Of a stretch of 5,267 nucleotides of DNA, positions 1-5,267 are shown piece after piece. Each line of letters opens with the position of its first letter. Positions within the stretch are counted from its first letter, which is position 1. Position numbers and translations under genes: made by a program. Source of the stretch: Desulfobacteraceae bacterium (lineage in GTDB: Bacteria; Desulfobacterota; Desulfobacteria; Desulfobacterales; ETH-SRB1); contig DAOWEW010000104.1 of assembly GCA_030638305.1 (NCBI GenBank), positions 1-5,267 of the forward strand, in the 5' to 3' direction. The notes under the pieces are model-generated. The model was not told where the DNA came from. It searched no databases and saw only the letters and a list, made by a program, of their open reading frames with translations.

Positions 1-69
1 AATTTGCAGAATGCTTTTCTCCAATGCAGGCAGTTTTTCATAACTTGCGATTAACTTATTAACGGTCAT
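1..69 (-). CDS. Unidentified open frame, N-terminal fragment (partial at left edge)
   Basis: From ATG at 67-69 the minus strand stays open to the window edge and encodes 23 residues beginning MTVNKLIASYEKLPALEKS. A GGGGA stretch about six bases upstream is a plausible Shine-Dalgarno. The same frame remains open further upstream, with no stop until TAA at 172-174 (57 codons in all), and has another in-frame ATG at 85-87, so the true start is uncertain. The predicted peptide is helical and soluble-looking. I do not recognise a family from so short a piece. It is separated from merR by about 170 bases with no visible gene, so it may be a separate transcription unit, the last member of the operon, or a gene remnant. 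Confidence 0.35.
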   Translation of the reverse strand, partial: MTVNKLIASYEKLPALEKSILQI

Positions 70-192
70 ACTTTTTCCCCATCCCATCCAAACATTTTCC
101 AATGTCAGAAGAGTGTTTTCTTTGAGTACGGTATGTTTAATTTTGGCACTTCGGGCGAGCTTTTTGAGCTGTTATTGCAGGCTGATGGTCTC

Positions 193-215
193 TAACCAAT
201 TAATAGAATTGGTTA
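193..215. repeat. Inverted repeat downstream of merR (9-bp arms)
   Basis: Positions 193-201 (TAACCAATT) and 207-215 (AATTGGTTA) are exact reverse complements with a 5-base spacer. The element lies 22 bases past the merR stop. On the operon strand its T run comes before the stem rather than after it, so it does not have the form of an intrinsic terminator for this operon. It overlaps the weak -10 of the candidate promoter, so an operator for a dimeric regulator is possible. It may also simply be a chance AT-rich dyad. Confidence 0.4.
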
Positions 216-241
216 AAAAATGAGAAGTCCTATACTGTCAA
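212..241 (-). promoter_or_regulatory. Candidate promoter just after merR, reading left
   Basis: A perfect sigma70-type -35 hexamer TTGACA (236-241, minus strand) overlaps the merR stop codon. At an 18-base spacing there is a poor -10, TTTAAC (212-217), matching the consensus at four of six positions. It would drive the unidentified frame at the left edge. A -35 hexamer by itself is weak evidence, so this is only a suggestion. Confidence 0.2.
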
Positions 242-603
242 GTTGTTTCGTCCACGTTCCTGAGTAGATCCCGAATTTGCTCCAGTTCTGATCGGATTTC
301 ATCAACGACCTCGGTCGATAATGCTCTTTTTTTTTCTTTAAATCCAGAGGTTAAGTATTTCCTGGCGCCCTGAATAGTAAATTTTTTTTCATAAAGAAGA
401 TGTTTAATTTTTAGGATGAGATCAATATCGCTTTTTCTGTAAAGCCGTTGACCTGAAGGAGTTCTTGCGGGATTTATTTTGGAGAATTCACTTTCCCAGA
501 ATCGTAGAACATATGACGGAAGTTCGGCAATTTCACCGACCTCTCCGATCTTGAAATATAGTTTATCAGGCAGTCCTTTTTTAGGGGTTTTATTGTTTTG
601 CAT
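238..603 (-). CDS. MerR-family DNA-binding regulator (short, no effector domain)
   Basis: The 121-residue protein has a MerR-type winged helix-turn-helix at residues 16-84: FKIGEVGEIAEL (first helix), SYVLRFWESEF (recognition helix), then the wing RTPSGQRLYRKSDI and a helix KIKHLLYEKKFTIQGARKYL. A short charged helix (about 90-117) probably forms the antiparallel dimer coil. There is no effector-binding domain and no cysteine, so metal sensing of the classic MerR/ZntR kind is unlikely. Family members with FWE(S/T)EF and RxxxGxRxY act as DNA-binding dimers; its targets are unknown. ATG starts three bases after the pheT TAG. The only purine-rich stretch (AGAAG) touches the start codon, so translation is probably coupled to pheT termination. 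The same kind of gene follows pheT (or pheT-ihfA) in many proteobacteria; ihfA is absent here. Confidence 0.9.
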   Translation of the reverse strand: MQNNKTPKKGLPDKLYFKIGEVGEIAELPSYVLRFWESEFSKINPARTPSGQRLYRKSDIDLILKIKHLLYEKKFTIQGARKYLTSGFKEKKRALSTEVVDEIRSELEQIRDLLRNVDETT

Positions 604-606
604 CTT

Positions 607-3024
607 CTATGTTGGAAGCGAAGCGTCAAATTCTTCAAGAAGCCTGTTTGTAATATTTTTATGGATATAATTTACTTCGTCATCTTCCAAGGTTTTATGT
701 TTTGATCTGTAAGTTATTCTTAGAGATATGCTTTTTTTATTCTGCAAAACAGGCTTACCTTCGAATACGTCAAACAGATATAAATTTTCAACCAGCTTCT
801 CACCCATCTTTTTAATGATTTCAATCAGTTCAGAGGATTCCAGATCTTTGTCGATTATAATGGTAATATCTCTTGAAATAGATGGGAATTTTGGAACTGG
901 TTTTGAACGAATAGTTTCGGGTATCAAATCAGAAATGACATTCAAGTCAAGTTCAAAAATAAAGACAGTCTGTTTTAGATCAAAATTGCGTAGAACTTGA
1001 GGATGTATTTCTCCGACCAGACCGACAGGCTTTTTTTCTTGCAGGATTTGAGCTGTATGTTCGGGTCTGATATAAGTGCATGAATTATCCGGTATACAGG
1101 CGAATTTTATATTATCAATTTTTAGTATATCAAATAGCCCTTCAGCCACTCCTTTTATGTCAAAAAAATCGCATCCGATTTCTTTTGAGTGCCATGAAGC
1201 ATCTGTACGAGATCCTGTCCAAATACCGGCCAGCATCTCTATTTCTTCCGGCAGGTTGTCCTCACCTTTACCGATATAGATTTTGCCGACTTCAAACAGT
1301 CTCAGATTCTTGATTTGTTGTGCTGTGTTGCGGTGAATTGTTTCAAGAAGCCCAGGCAACAATGATGTTCTCATAACTGCCTGCTCCTCTGTCAAAGGGT
1401 TTAATATGTTTATCACATTTCTTTTCCGGTCATCAGATTCAAGCCTGAGGTTATCGCAGGATAATCTATTTATAAAACTGTAATTAATTGTTTCAGTAAA
1501 TCCAAAGCCGGTCATGATTCTTTTTAGTCTGTTTCTTAATCCCAATCGTTTTTCAGGTTGTCGCGCTTCTGCCGGTATCAAAGGATAGGTAGTAGGTATG
1601 TTGTTATAGCCGGACAGGCGGGCAATTTCTTCCATAAGATCAACCGGCCTTGCGATGTCAACCCTAAATGATGGCGGAACAACTGCAAATTCGTCATTAT
1701 CTGTTTTTTTAACATCAAACTCAATTGATTTTAATAAATTTTCAATTTCGTCACGCTCAAGACCGGTACCAAGAAGACGATTAGTATCTCCAACGTTTAG
1801 AGTTATGGGCCCGGCATTGTTAGTTTTAGAATGTTTATCTATAATCCCTTCAATTAGACTGGTCCCGTCGAGTTCCGACATAAGCTGAGCAGCTCTATTC
1901 AAAGCCGTAATAATACCTTCAGGGTCAACACCACGTTCAAAACGGTGCGAGGATTCCGAGCTTATACATAGTTTTTTTGAAGTTTTGCGAATCCCCACAG
2001 GGGTAAAATAAGCGCTTTCTATAAGAACCCTGGTGGTTGATTCCGTTATATCGGAATTGTGTCCACCCATGATACCCGCCAGCGCAACAGGTTTTTCACC
2101 ATCGCAGATCATAAGCATATCAGGGGTAAGCAAAAGTTTTTTCTTGTCTAAGGTTATAAAGGTTTCACCTTTTTTTGCCTTGCGGACAACTATTCTGTGA
2201 TCTGACAGCCGATCAAAATCAAATGCATGAAGAGGTTGTCCTGTTTCCATCATTACAAAATTCGTTATATCGACTATATTGTTTACAGGTCTTAATCCGA
2301 CGGATATCAGACGATCTTGCAGCCAAAAAGGAGAAGGAGCAATATTAATATCAAAAACAAGCCTTGCCGCATACCTTGGGCAAAGATCCGGCGAGTTGAT
2401 TGTAATAGATGTAAAGTCGGAAATTTTATTGCCGGAATCTGAAAGTAAGGTTTCGGGATGTTTTATAGTAGTTTGCTGAAAGGCAGCTATTTCACGGGCT
2501 ATTCCGATTATGCTTAAACAATCCGGTCTGTTGGGGGTAAGATCAATTTCAAAAATCATGTCTGAAAGCTCAAGAGCTTTTGTTAGATTATTTCCGGGCA
2601 AGTGTTTCTGATTAAGATCCATGACTCCGCTGCTGTCTGCGCCAAGACCAAGTTCCGATTCGCTGCAAAGCATGCCTTCTGATAATTTATTTCTGATTAT
2701 TCCTTTTTCAAGTACAGAACCATCCGGCAAGCAGGTGCCTGGCAAAGCTGCCGGAACGAGCATATTTTTATAAATATTGGGCGCCCCGCAAACAACGCTA
2801 ATGATATGTTTTCCAATATCAACACTGCATATCTTAAGCTTTTCAGCATGTGGGTGGGGTTTGATATCAAGAATACGTCCAACAACAACACTGTTCAGGT
2901 ACTCATATCTGTTTGTAACCGAATCGACCTCAAGCCCTGCCATAGTGAGTGCATCGGCGATGCCGCTATATGATTCCCTGTTTAATTGGATATAATCCTC
3001 TATCCAGCTTAAACTAACTTTCAT
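607..3024 (-). CDS. pheT: Phenylalanyl-tRNA synthetase beta subunit
   Basis: The 805-residue product has the normal full bacterial length and all expected domains. The EMAP-like tRNA-binding domain is at about 40-150, with HPHAEKLKICSVDIG (57-71) and GMLCSESELGL (117-127). The B3/B4 editing domain is at about 210-395, with RPVNNIVDITNFVM and GQPLHAFDFDRL (H266, matching the E. coli editing residue H265), E336, and SSESSHRFERGVDP. There Ser358 appears to stand where E. coli has Ala356. B5 is at about 405-480 (VDLMEEIARLSGYNNIP). A catalytically inactive synthetase-like core covers about 485-695, and the C-terminal FDX-ACB anticodon-binding domain about 710-804 (KFPSISRDITIIID, YRSKHKTLEDDEV). 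PheT binds tRNA-Phe and hydrolyses mischarged Tyr-tRNA-Phe. The ATG lies one base after the pheS TAA, with AAGG ten bases upstream inside pheS, so translational coupling is likely. The stop is TAG. Confidence 0.98.
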   Translation of the reverse strand: MKVSLSWIEDYIQLNRESYSGIADALTMAGLEVDSVTNRYEYLNSVVVGRILDIKPHPHAEKLKICSVDIGKHIISVVCGAPNIYKNMLVPAALPGTCLPDGSVLEKGIIRNKLSEGMLCSESELGLGADSSGVMDLNQKHLPGNNLTKALELSDMIFEIDLTPNRPDCLSIIGIAREIAAFQQTTIKHPETLLSDSGNKISDFTSITINSPDLCPRYAARLVFDINIAPSPFWLQDRLISVGLRPVNNIVDITNFVMMETGQPLHAFDFDRLSDHRIVVRKAKKGETFITLDKKKLLLTPDMLMICDGEKPVALAGIMGGHNSDITESTTRVLIESAYFTPVGIRKTSKKLCISSESSHRFERGVDPEGIITALNRAAQLMSELDGTSLIEGIIDKHSKTNNAGPITLNVGDTNRLLGTGLERDEIENLLKSIEFDVKKTDNDEFAVVPPSFRVDIARPVDLMEEIARLSGYNNIPTTYPLIPAEARQPEKRLGLRNRLKRIMTGFGFTETINYSFINRLSCDNLRLESDDRKRNVINILNPLTEEQAVMRTSLLPGLLETIHRNTAQQIKNLRLFEVGKIYIGKGEDNLPEEIEMLAGIWTGSRTDASWHSKEIGCDFFDIKGVAEGLFDILKIDNIKFACIPDNSCTYIRPEHTAQILQEKKPVGLVGEIHPQVLRNFDLKQTVFIFELDLNVISDLIPETIRSKPVPKFPSISRDITIIIDKDLESSELIEIIKKMGEKLVENLYLFDVFEGKPVLQNKKSISLRITYRSKHKTLEDDEVNYIHKNITNRLLEEFDASLPT

Positions 3025-3025
3025 A

Positions 3026-4033
3026 TTAAAATTGCCTTAAAAATCTCAAATCATTTTCAAAAAATTTCCGAATGTCATCAATGCCATATTTCAACATTGC
3101 AATACGTTCTACTCCCATGCCAAAGGCAAGCCCTGTATAACGTGCGGTATCGTATCCAACGTTTTCAAATACAGCCGGATGGACCATGCCTGCACCTATA
3201 ACCTCAAGCCATCCGGTGTGTGAACATATTCTGCACCCCTTGCCTCTACACATAACGCAAAGAATATCTACCTCGGCGCTTGGTTCTGTAAAAGGAAAGA
3301 AACTTGGGCGAAATCGGAGGGATGTTTTTTTATCAAACATATGGTGGATAAAAGTTGTAAGTATCCCTTTCAGATCACCGAAAGAAATACCTTCATCAAC
3401 CATTAAACCCTCCACCTGATGGAACATGGGTGTGTGAGTAATATCGGAATCACAGCGATAGACTCTGCCAGGTGCAATAATGCGTACAGGCGGAGTACAT
3501 TTTTCCATTATCCTGACCTGGATTGATGATGTATGGGTTCTAAGAACTATATTATCTGAAATATAGAAGGTATCCTGCATATCCCTTGCAGGATGATTTT
3601 TGGGAATATTAAGAGCTTCAAAATTGTAGTGATCTGTTTCGACCTCAGGCCCTTCAGCTATATCAAAGCCGAGTTTTTCCAATATTTCACATATCTGCCA
3701 TGTAATTTGCGTTATTGGATGTAAAAAACCCTGTTGGATTGTTCTCCCGGGTAACGAAACATCAATTTTATAATCTGTTTGTAAAGATTCTGTTTCAAGA
3801 CGTTTTAACGCAAGCTTGAAAGCCTCATCCAGTCTTTTTTTTACCTCATTAGCTCTTTTCCCTGCTTCCGGCCTTTTTTCCTGGGGAAGGTTTGAAATGT
3901 TTCTTAAAAAATGAGTCATTATGCCCTTACGGCCAAGATACCGGCTTGAAAGAGCTTTGATCTTTTCACTATCTGTAGCGGATTTTATCTCCTTAAAGGC
4001 TTCTTCATAAATTTGTTCTATAGTTCTTTCCAC
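3026..4033 (-). CDS. pheS: Phenylalanyl-tRNA synthetase alpha subunit
   Basis: The 335-residue product is the catalytic class II subunit that, as alpha2-beta2 with PheT, charges tRNA-Phe in the cytoplasm. The N-terminal helical region (about 1-85) matches the tRNA-binding coiled coil. Class II motif 1 is around 122-158 (EGPEVETDHYNFEALNIP, HPARDMQDTFY), motif 2 around 187-213 (GRVYRCDSDITHTPMFHQVEG) and motif 3 around 301-314 (GLAFGMGVERIAML). Phe-pocket residues are present: the FPF of FFPFTEPSAEVD (F246, F248) and A303, equivalent to E. coli A294. Between the FPFTEPS segment and GAGMVHP lies a four-cysteine insertion, C259, C262, C267 and C270 (CxxC-x4-CxxC), absent from E. coli PheS and possibly zinc-binding. 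The start is GTG, not ATG, with no strong Shine-Dalgarno. It gives the usual N-terminus, and no better start lies nearby. TAA is followed one base later by pheT. Confidence 0.97.
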   Translation of the reverse strand: MERTIEQIYEEAFKEIKSATDSEKIKALSSRYLGRKGIMTHFLRNISNLPQEKRPEAGKRANEVKKRLDEAFKLALKRLETESLQTDYKIDVSLPGRTIQQGFLHPITQITWQICEILEKLGFDIAEGPEVETDHYNFEALNIPKNHPARDMQDTFYISDNIVLRTHTSSIQVRIMEKCTPPVRIIAPGRVYRCDSDITHTPMFHQVEGLMVDEGISFGDLKGILTTFIHHMFDKKTSLRFRPSFFPFTEPSAEVDILCVMCRGKGCRICSHTGWLEVIGAGMVHPAVFENVGYDTARYTGLAFGMGVERIAMLKYGIDDIRKFFENDLRFLRQF

Positions 4034-4065
4034 TTTTTTTGCTCTAAGTTTTACGAATGGTTTAA

Positions 4066-4175
4066 CAAAAAATTTAAGATTTAGGTATTAAGATTTAAGT
4101 ATTAAGCATTAGGATTTAACCACCTGTTTTAACATCATAATATGACACCATAAAACCTAATACCTAAATCTTAAA
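4066..4175 (-). terminator. Possible weak intrinsic terminator or attenuator between rplT and pheS
   Basis: Positions 4158-4175 are a perfect 18-bp reverse complement of 4073-4090. On the operon strand the second arm is followed at once by six T and a G (4066-4072). Stem plus T run is the form of an intrinsic terminator, but the stem is very AT-rich (four G-C pairs) and the loop is long (67 bases). The repeats also allow alternative pairings in shifted registers. It could reduce read-through from rplT into pheS or protect mRNA ends. E. coli has an attenuator with a Phe-rich leader peptide at this place; no such leader is present here. Confidence 0.3.
4072..4120. repeat. Seven tandem 7-bp repeats (left array) in the rplT-pheS spacer
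   Basis: Read on the plus strand, the stretch divides exactly into seven heptads: ATTTAAG, ATTTAGG, TATTAAG, ATTTAAG, TATTAAG, CATTAGG, ATTTAAC. The core TTA at unit positions 3-5 is invariant and the end is A/G then G, except for the last unit, which ends in C. Pairs of heptads also make a 14-bp near-repeat (4076-4089, 4090-4103, 4104-4117). The array is non-coding and sits 38 bases before the pheS start. It is the inverted counterpart of the array at 4149-4185. Such regularity is unlikely from AT bias alone. Origin by slipped-strand expansion or as an intergenic repeat family is inference. Confidence 0.8.
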
Positions 4176-4185
4176 ACTTAATACT
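4149..4185. repeat. Four to five tandem 7-bp repeats (right array), inverted relative to the left array
   Basis: On the plus strand 4151-4185 reads as heptads TAAAACC, TAATACC, TAAATCT, TAAAACT, TAATACT. In the phase complementary to the left array these are CCTAATA, CCTAAAT, CTTAAAA and CTTAATA (4156-4183), preceded by a degenerate unit at 4149-4155. The array begins directly after the rplT stop in the direction of transcription. The 28-base segment between the two arrays is not repetitive. Confidence 0.75.
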
Positions 4186-4190
4186 ATTAT

Positions 4191-4541
4191 TTACATTTGC
4201 TGTGAAGCAAGTTGGGCTATCCTGGTAAATCCGGAGGGATCAGACACAGCGAGTTCTGCAAGGACTTTTCGGTCAATGTCAATATTGGCGAGTTTTAATC
4301 CATGCATAAATTTACTGTATGATAAATTGTTCATGCGAGTCGCAGCATTTATCCTTGAGATCCAGAGTTTTCTAAAATCACGTTTGCGCGTTCTTCGATC
4401 ACGATAGGCATACATTAATGCCTTATCAACAGCATTTAAAGCTGTGCGAAATAGTTTGCTTCGGCCTCCACGATATCCTTTTGCTAATTTTAAAATTTTC
4501 TTTCTACGTCTATTTGCTTTAAAACCTCTTTTTACTCGCAT
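4191..4541 (-). CDS. rplT: Large ribosomal subunit protein bL20
   Basis: The 116-residue product fits bL20, which is usually about 117-119 residues. The basic N-terminal extension starts [20 protein letters not shown] and continues through [13 protein letters not shown] (residues 22-34). This arm threads into 23S rRNA and is essential for early large-subunit assembly. The globular C-terminal half carries the family signature [13 protein letters not shown] (residues 57-69) and the [13 protein letters not shown] helix. In several bacteria bL20 also represses its own mRNA. The ATG start is supported by a strong Shine-Dalgarno (AAAAGGGG) with seven bases between GGGG and the start. The stop is TAA. 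Just past it, within about 8 bases, the inverted heptad-repeat spacer begins, separating the ribosomal-protein genes from pheST. Confidence 0.97.
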   Translation of the reverse strand: MRVKRGFKANRRRKKILKLAKGYRGGRSKLFRTALNAVDKALMYAYRDRRTRKRDFRKLWISRINAATRMNNLSYSKFMHGLKLANIDIDRKVLAELAVSDPSGFTRIAQLASQQM

Positions 4542-4572
4542 AATATTACCCCTTTTATAATAAAACAGCTAA

Positions 4573-4770
4573 TTAACCATTGGGCAGCAGCAGTTTTATC
4601 TCTCTTCTGTCTGATTTGTTAATAAGCTGGCTTTGCCTTAAACTTCTTTTACGCTTTGATGTTTTTTTAGTTAAAATATGGCTTGCGTTTGATTTCGAAA
4701 ATACGAATTTACCTGTACCTGTTTTTTTAAAACGTTTTGCCGCAGCTCTATTGGTCTTGATTTTTGGCAT
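4573..4770 (-). CDS. rpmI: Large ribosomal subunit protein bL35
   Basis: The 65-residue product is very basic and matches bL35 over its full usual length. It begins [20 protein letters not shown] and has the central [17 protein letters not shown] segment. bL35 sits in the large ribosomal subunit in contact with 23S rRNA. The ATG start has a good Shine-Dalgarno, GGAG, about ten bases upstream (in GGAGAAGAAAAACAATG). The stop is TAA at 4573-4575. rplT follows after 31 bases, the classic rpmI-rplT pair, so the two are probably co-transcribed. In E. coli and B. subtilis L20 represses this pair through an RNA structure upstream. The hairpins at 4832-4935 are in the right place for such control, but I did not recognise a known L20 site. 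Confidence 0.97.
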   Translation of the reverse strand: MPKIKTNRAAAKRFKKTGTGKFVFSKSNASHILTKKTSKRKRSLRQSQLINKSDRREIKLLLPNG

Positions 4771-4831
4771 TGTTTTTCTTCTCCATTCAAAGGCTTATCT
4801 GAGCCGTAATAATTCAGTTGTTTTCAAACAT

Positions 4832-4871
4832 AGATGGCGTAAGCTGCCACAGATAGCAGCTTACGCCATCT
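4832..4871. repeat. Perfect 16-bp inverted repeat (second hairpin) upstream of rpmI
   Basis: Positions 4832-4847 pair exactly with 4856-4871 around an 8-base loop (4848-4855). The arms contain the mixed-composition core GGCGTAAGCTGC, so this stem is much more stable than the AT-rich neighbour at 4880-4935, from which it is separated by 8 bases. On the plus strand the stem is followed by TTTT; on the minus (operon) strand no T tract follows. Its simplest roles are a stabilising or processing structure in the infC-rpmI transcript, a protein-binding RNA (L20 is known to regulate rpmI-rplT in other bacteria), or a dispersed REP-like element. The structure is certain; the role is not. Confidence 0.6.
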
Positions 4872-4879
4872 TTTATAAA

Positions 4880-4935
4880 AATAATCAGAAAATTAAAAAC
4901 TCAAAGCGACTTGAGTTTTTAATTTTCTGATTATT
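4880..4935 (-). terminator. Perfect 25-bp hairpin between infC and rpmI, possible terminator or attenuator
   Basis: Positions 4880-4904 are an exact reverse complement of 4911-4935, with a 6-base loop (4905-4910). The stem is AT-rich, with only four G-C pairs. In the direction of the operon the stem runs into a short T tract (five T at 4877-4881, partly inside the stem), then AT. This looks like a weak intrinsic terminator or partial attenuator that could lower transcription from infC into rpmI-rplT. It could also be an RNase III processing site or a repeat element. The dyad is certain from the sequence; its function is inferred. Transcription cannot end fully here unless rpmI has its own promoter, and I did not find a clear one. 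Confidence 0.5.
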
Positions 4936-5027
4936 GGTAACTCTACTCAGGTGGATAGATTGAAGCTTTCTGACAGTCTTCATTCTAAGCCAGGATGTCC
5001 AATCCGATCCGGGCCATGGTTAATGAT

Positions 5028-5267
5028 TTACTTTGAGGCCAGGATCATCATCATGGTACGTCCCTCAAATTTAGGATATTGCTCTACTATTGCAATATCA
5101 TCAATTTCTTCAGCAATTTTTTTAAGCAAATTCCTGCCAAGCTCTGAAAGTGCTATTTCACGTCCCCTGAACACAACTGTAACTTTAACCTTATCCTTTT
5201 TTCCTATAAACTTTTTAATATGGTTAATCTTGATTTTCAGATCATGTTCTCCGGTCTTGGGACGTAT
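5028..5267 (-). CDS. infC: Translation initiation factor IF-3, C-terminal part (partial, 5' end outside window)
   Basis: The minus-strand frame is open from the right edge to a TAA stop at 5028-5030 and gives 79 residues. It begins IRPKTGEHDLKIK and ends GRTMMMILASK. These match the IF-3 C-terminal domain: the RPxTxEHDxxxK entry, the central VTVVFRGRE strand, the ELGxxLL helix and the closing PKFEGRTMxMILA strand. This domain binds the 30S P-site region and controls start-codon and initiator-tRNA selection. The N-terminal domain and linker lie beyond the window, so neither the start codon (often AUU or another rare start in this gene) nor the usual length can be checked. It is the first visible gene of the operon. 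The next gene, rpmI, starts 257 bases downstream, an unusually long gap for this cluster that contains two hairpins. Confidence 0.96.
   Translation of the reverse strand: MRPKTGEHDLKIKINHIKKFIGKKDKVKVTVVFRGREIALSELGRNLLKKIAEEIDDIAIVEQYPKFEGRTMMMILASK

Noticed and set aside
70..237. A tRNA gene after the operon end.
   Set aside because: No cloverleaf pattern, GTTCRA T-loop or CCA-type acceptor pairing was found on either strand.
728..3419. Several frames of 64-90 codons on the plus strand, and one other minus-strand frame (2697-2891), inside pheT and pheS.
   Set aside because: All lie inside genes with unmistakable full-length protein signatures and show no recognisable domains of their own.
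4034..4190. A phenylalanine-rich leader peptide (pheM-like) or T-box controlling pheST.
   Set aside because: The short ATG frames on the operon strand here encode peptides such as MVSYYDVKTGG with no Phe run, and no T-box-like specifier or T-box sequence was seen.
4066..4190. A CRISPR array, because of the regular repeats.
   Set aside because: The units are 7 bp, directly tandem with no spacers, and no cas gene is present.
4580..4930. Plus-strand frame of 116 codons, rich in hydrophobic residues, antisense to rpmI and running across both hairpins.
   Set aside because: It is the complement of the lysine/arginine-rich rpmI gene, which gives Leu/Phe-rich antisense by itself. The rest is palindromic spacer, and I saw no convincing ribosome-binding site or family motif.
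4936..5027. A short gene between the infC stop and the hairpins (for example ATG at 5014-5016).
   Set aside because: The frame closes after about ten codons and the stretch shows no ribosome-binding site or coding character. I see nothing supportable there.

Overview
The window holds one minus-strand operon of translation genes. Read in the direction of transcription (right to left) it is: the C-terminal part of infC (cut by the right edge), rpmI, rplT, pheS, pheT and a small MerR-family regulator. A short, unrecognised open frame is cut by the left edge. The order infC-rpmI-rplT-pheS-pheT is widespread in bacteria. A MerR-like gene directly after pheT, the CxxC-x4-CxxC insertion in PheS and the moderate AT bias suggest a delta-proteobacterial (Desulfobacterota) sulfate-reducer-like genome. 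That placement is inference from protein style and gene order, not a database result.

Layout: 5028-5267 is infC, coding for the IF-3 C-terminal domain. 4771-5027 is an intergenic stretch with two perfect back-to-back hairpins (25-bp and 16-bp stems). 4573-4770 is rpmI (L35) and 4191-4541 is rplT (L20). 4034-4190 is an AT-rich spacer made largely of 7-bp repeats in two opposing arrays, which can fold into an 18-bp perfect stem followed by six T. 3026-4033 is pheS (GTG start), 607-3024 is pheT one base further on, and 238-603 is the merR-like gene three bases after pheT. 1-237 is a mostly non-coding tail with a small inverted repeat, a possible promoter and the start of an unidentified frame.

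The proteins act together in translation: IF-3 in initiation, L35 and L20 in the large subunit, and PheS/PheT as the alpha2-beta2 phenylalanyl-tRNA synthetase. The MerR-like protein is tightly linked to pheST, but its targets cannot be read from the sequence. The genes themselves are ordinary. The less usual material lies in the spacers: the double hairpin before rpmI and the inverted heptad arrays before pheS, both placed where they could change transcript levels between operon segments. I see no defence system, CRISPR array, mobile-element gene or tRNA.
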